This document shows, one piece after another, positions 12,202 through 14,801 of a stretch of 14,801 bases of DNA. The translations under genes and the position numbers were made by a program. Under the pieces are notes generated by a model that saw only the letters and a list, made by a program, of their open reading frames with translations, had not been told where the DNA came from and made no database searches. Positions within the stretch are counted from its first letter, which is position 1. Each line of letters starts with the position of its first letter. This DNA is from Candidatus Saccharimonadales bacterium (lineage in GTDB: Bacteria; Patescibacteriota; Saccharimonadia; UBA4664; SCTI01): contig JASLFZ010000008.1 of assembly GCA_030150485.1 (NCBI GenBank), positions 1-14,801 of the forward strand, written 5' to 3'.

Positions 12202-13092
12202 TTAAACTTGAGCCTTACCCGTTGAGCCGTATAGGTCAATGTGCTCCTCGACCACCTTTTGAACCGCCTCAATTACCGGGCCCTCCAGTTTGGGCACCGC
12301 GTACTCACTGGGGTTGTCCTTGAGCTGCTGCTCCAGTGTGGTGCGGAACGCATAGCGCATATCCGAGTTCAGGTTGATTTTGCTAACGCCAATTTTAGCG
12401 GCCTCCTCAAAGTAGTGGCCCGGTGTATCGCTACCGCCATGCAGGCTAATGTTACAGCCAATCGCATCCCGAATGCGCTGCAGCAACTCCAAGTCCAGCT
12501 GCTTCGGTACCGGGTACTTGCCATGCAGATTCCCTACCGCCGCTGCAAACGTATCAATGCCGGTCGCTTCCACGAACGCTTTGGCGCCCTCGGGTGTTGA
12601 AAATGTCTTTTTAATTTCCTCGTAATCAATTGCTTCGGCGTGCACGTTGGAGCTGCCACCAAAGTAGTGGGGCTCGCTTTCCACTAGTGCCCCGGTCTTT
12701 TTAGCGTACTCAACAATTTCTTTGGTCGCCGCAATAATTTCCTCATCGGTCGCATCATGCTTGGCTTGGCTGTAGTCAATGTGGATGAACTCAAAGCCGG
12801 CATCGATTCCCGCCTTAGCCGCCTCCACGCTCGGGCTATGATCTAAGTTGATATACATCTCAACCCCCATATCGGCCTTGTAGTTATCGACCATATCGCG
12901 CAGATTATCAAGGCCAATCGTATCGACCTCTCCCTGACTCACCTCAACTAGCACTGGCGCGTTCTTAGCCTTGGCCGCATTGGCGATCGCGATAAGTGTC
13001 TCCTGGTTATCAACGTTGAACGCCCCCACCGCGAACCTCTCCATCCGACTCCGCTCCATAAGCTCTCTGGCCTTTTGAATGTTTTCGTTCAT
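12202..13092 (-). CDS. fba: Class II fructose-bisphosphate aldolase family protein
   Basis: Class II (zinc) aldolases cleave fructose 1,6-bisphosphate to dihydroxyacetone phosphate and glyceraldehyde 3-phosphate. The 296-residue protein shows INLDHSPS (81-88) with Asp84 and the first zinc His85, VGNLHGKYP (186-194) with His190, SLHGGSDTPG (216-225) with His218, and SKINLNSDMRYAF (237-249). The first and last lie where the family has LDHG and KINI-T-D. The segment ESEPHYFGG (138-146) stands where many members have E-x-ELG-x-x-GG, so this is a divergent branch; a tagatose-bisphosphate or other ketose-bisphosphate aldolase is an alternative. AAGGGG lies 7 bases before ATG 13092, and the transketolase C-half ends 4 bases upstream, so the gene is the third of that operon. 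Glyceraldehyde 3-phosphate links the two activities. Confidence 0.9.
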   Translation of the reverse strand: MNENIQKARELMERSRMERFAVGAFNVDNQETLIAIANAAKAKNAPVLVEVSQGEVDTIGLDNLRDMVDNYKADMGVEMYINLDHSPSVEAAKAGIDAGFEFIHIDYSQAKHDATDEEIIAATKEIVEYAKKTGALVESEPHYFGGSSNVHAEAIDYEEIKKTFSTPEGAKAFVEATGIDTFAAAVGNLHGKYPVPKQLDLELLQRIRDAIGCNISLHGGSDTPGHYFEEAAKIGVSKINLNSDMRYAFRTTLEQQLKDNPSEYAVPKLEGPVIEAVQKVVEEHIDLYGSTGKAQV

Positions 13093-13096
13093 TACA

Positions 13097-14074
13097 TTAC
13101 CCCTTTTTGATTAGTTCCTGGATGGCCTTGGCAATGTGCGGCGCGGTCAGCCCAAAATGCTCGAGTAGCTCGTCCGGCGTACCCGATTCGCCAAAACGGT
13201 CAATCATACCAATCCGCTTGAGCGGTACCGGGTGCTGCTCGGCCGTCAGCTCCGCAATGGCCCCACCGAGGCCGCCATTAATCTGCCCCTCCTCGCAGGT
13301 GACCACGCGCCCGGTTTTTCGAATTGATTTCAACACGGTTATGGTGTCCAGCGGTTTAATGACCGCGCAATTAATTACCTCCGCCTCAATGCCCTTTTCA
13401 GCCAGCTGCTCAGCCGCAACCAAGGCCTGATACACCATCAAGCCGCAGGCCACAATCGTGACATCCTCGCCGGCGCGCAGCACCTGGGCTTTATTGAGCG
13501 CAAACGGCGTCGCCTCGGTGGTGATGATGGGTGATTTCTCGCGCGCCAATCGCAAATAGGCACCGCCCGGATGTCCAGCAATTGCGAGGGTAGCCTTTTC
13601 CGCCTCGATCGAATCGCACGGCACTACCACGATCATATTTGGCAACACTCGCATTAACGCAATGTCTTCCAGCATCTGGTGGGTGGCGCCATCCGGCCCC
13701 ACGCTGACACCAGCATGCGAGCCGACAATCTTCACATTGGCCTGGTTTAGACACACCGTCGTGCGGATCTGCTCCCAGTTGCGCCCCGGCGAAAAGGCCG
13801 CATAGCTCGAGACAAATGGCACCTTGCCCATGAGCGACATACCCGCCGCCACCGTCACCAGATTTTGCTCGGCAATGCCAATCTCCACAAAGCGATCCGG
13901 AAATGTTCTGGCAAACTCGCCCATCTTCGTAGAATCGGTGAGGTCGGCACACAGCGCTACAATGGCGGAGTTTCGCTCGCCAGCTGCCACCAGGCCGCGG
14001 CCAAATCCCGACCGAATAGGCTCCTGCTTAGGCTCCCGGCTTAAAGCCTGCTCGTCTAAGTACATTGCGCTCAC
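13097..14074 (-). CDS. Transketolase C-terminal subunit
   Basis: The C-terminal half of a split transketolase, carrying the pyrimidine-binding (PYR) and C-terminal domains. With the N-half it transfers two-carbon ketol units in the non-oxidative pentose phosphate pathway using thiamine diphosphate. The key motif RFVEIGIAEQNLVTVAAG (61-78) includes the Glu (about 69) that activates the cofactor. PFVSSYAAFSPGRNWEQIR (86-104) and GVSVGPDGATHQMLEDIAL (122-140) are typical. The start is a GTG at 14074: GAGGAG lies 7 bases upstream, and the GTG overlaps the TGA of the N-half by 4 bases. The ATG at 14065 is 17 bases from that site and less likely. Length (325) matches stand-alone C-subunits; it is too short to be full transketolase or DXP synthase. 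Confidence 0.93.
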   Translation of the reverse strand: MSAMYLDEQALSREPKQEPIRSGFGRGLVAAGERNSAIVALCADLTDSTKMGEFARTFPDRFVEIGIAEQNLVTVAAGMSLMGKVPFVSSYAAFSPGRNWEQIRTTVCLNQANVKIVGSHAGVSVGPDGATHQMLEDIALMRVLPNMIVVVPCDSIEAEKATLAIAGHPGGAYLRLAREKSPIITTEATPFALNKAQVLRAGEDVTIVACGLMVYQALVAAEQLAEKGIEAEVINCAVIKPLDTITVLKSIRKTGRVVTCEEGQINGGLGGAIAELTAEQHPVPLKRIGMIDRFGESGTPDELLEHFGLTAPHIAKAIQELIKKG

Positions 14075-14801
14075 TCGTGTTCTCCTCTAATGCGCCCGCC
14101 GAGCGTACGCAACTCATGCAGTGCAATCTTGGCCTGCTCGGCCTTTGGCGGAGAGCCCGGCGTATCAAGCGTGCCGGGCGGGTTACCGTGCCAATGAAAA
14201 TCATACTCCATGTAATCGACGCCCTTGCCGGGTATGGTATGGGCCACAATCACCGTCGGCTGATCCTCCACCGCTTTGGCCAAGTTACAGGCATCGATAA
14301 CCGCCTGGATGTTATGGCCATCAATCTCGATGGTGCGCCAGCCAAAAGTACGAAACTTTTCCGCCACATCGCCGAGCGGCATCACCTTTTCGGTGGGACC
14401 ATCAATTTGGATGTTGTTACGGTCAATTATCACAGTAAGATTGCTGAGCCGATACTTGCCCGCAAACATCACCGCCTCCCAAATGTTGCCCTCGTCGAGC
14501 TCACCATCACCGGTGACGCAATAAATGCGTGGCCCCTTTTTGGCGTCAAGTTTTAATGATAAGGCCATGCCGCAGGCGGTACTCAAGCCGGATCCCAGCG
14601 GACCCGAAGTTGTCTCCAGCCCGGGCAGCCGAACCCGTTCCGGATGGCCCTGCAAGCGCGAGCCAAGCTTGCGCAGCGTCTTCAGCTCCTTCACCGGGAA
14701 GTAACCCTACCGAGCCATGGCCGCATAGCGCACCGGCACAATGTGGCCATTTGAGAGGATCAGCCGGTCGCGCTCGGGCCAGTCCGGATTTTTCGGGTCA
14801 T
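14071..14801 (-). CDS. Transketolase N-terminal subunit, partial, interrupted by in-frame TAG
   Basis: The thiamine-diphosphate (PP) domain half of a split transketolase; its 5' end lies beyond the right edge. Upstream of the interruption the frame reads PERDRLILSNGH (with the conserved GH) and RYAAMAR. After TAG (14707-14709) it continues without frameshift as GYFPVKELKTLRKLGSR, LQGHPER, LPGLETTSGPLGSGLS and the cofactor-binding TGDGELDEGN ... DRNN. The nonsense codon sits between MAR and GYFP in a strongly conserved region. TAG is a normal stop elsewhere in the window, so recoding is unlikely. A GTG at 14694, four codons after the TAG, could restart a 207-residue fragment, but it would lack the N-terminal part of the cofactor domain. 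The C-half and fba follow in the same operon. Sequencing error or a true pseudogene are both possible. Confidence 0.85.
14707..14709 (-). other. In-frame nonsense codon TAG in transketolase N-half
   Basis: The codon series on the minus strand is GCT CGG TAG GGT TAC TTC, giving A-R-stop-G-Y-F. Both sides are in the same frame and clearly transketolase, so the event is a substitution and not an indel. One base change would restore a sense codon such as TAC or TAT (Tyr), CAG (Gln), AAG (Lys) or GAG (Glu). Confidence 0.9.

Noticed and set aside
14707..14709. Alternative genetic code with TAG as a sense codon
   Set aside because: At least five other genes in the window end in TAG at the expected protein end, so TAG works as a stop.

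Overview
The window reads as a chromosomal segment from a Candidate Phyla Radiation (Patescibacteria) bacterium, possibly close to Saccharibacteria. This is inferred from four things: a transketolase split into two small genes next to class II aldolase, a pilin-like protein with a type III signal, densely packed operons, and many very small membrane proteins. Both TGA and TAG act as ordinary stop codons here, so the code is the standard bacterial one and not the UGA-to-glycine code of Gracilibacteria and Absconditabacteria. No tRNA, rRNA, CRISPR array, insertion sequence or prophage gene was seen. No stretch longer than about 110 bases lacks a gene.

Left part (1-7899). All three nucleotide-excision-repair genes lie on the minus strand: uvrC (5' part only, running off the left edge), uvrA and uvrB. 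They are not adjacent. Between uvrC and uvrA is a plus-strand operon of three tiny membrane proteins and a small helix-turn-helix-like protein, closed by a strong intrinsic terminator. Between uvrA and uvrB is a minus-strand operon of three tiny membrane proteins, one of them only 40 residues. Upstream of uvrB and divergent from it is a three-helix membrane protein behind a near-consensus promoter. None of these small proteins is recognisable to me.

Middle part (7941-10777). A minus-strand operon encodes a PfkB-family sugar or nucleoside kinase, a 411-residue protein of unknown family and a SLOG/TIGR00725-like nucleotide-binding protein. The genes are 8 bases apart or overlap by 4 bases. A long stem with a UUCG-type tetraloop separates this operon from the convergent membrane-protein gene.

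Right part (10828-14801), all minus strand: a type IV pilin-like protein, an AlkA-type 3-methyladenine DNA glycosylase, and the operon transketolase N-half, transketolase C-half, class II fructose-bisphosphate aldolase. This operon serves non-oxidative pentose phosphate and glycolytic carbon metabolism. The transketolase N-half carries an in-frame TAG inside a conserved region.

Expression signals differ between gene classes. uvrC, uvrB, pfkB and the glycosylase gene have no Shine-Dalgarno sequence and carry a TATAAT-like box only 6-9 bases before the ATG, suggesting leaderless or near-leaderless mRNAs. Genes inside operons and the small membrane proteins have good Shine-Dalgarno sequences, and several are preceded by extended -10 promoters (TGG followed by a TATAAT-like hexamer).
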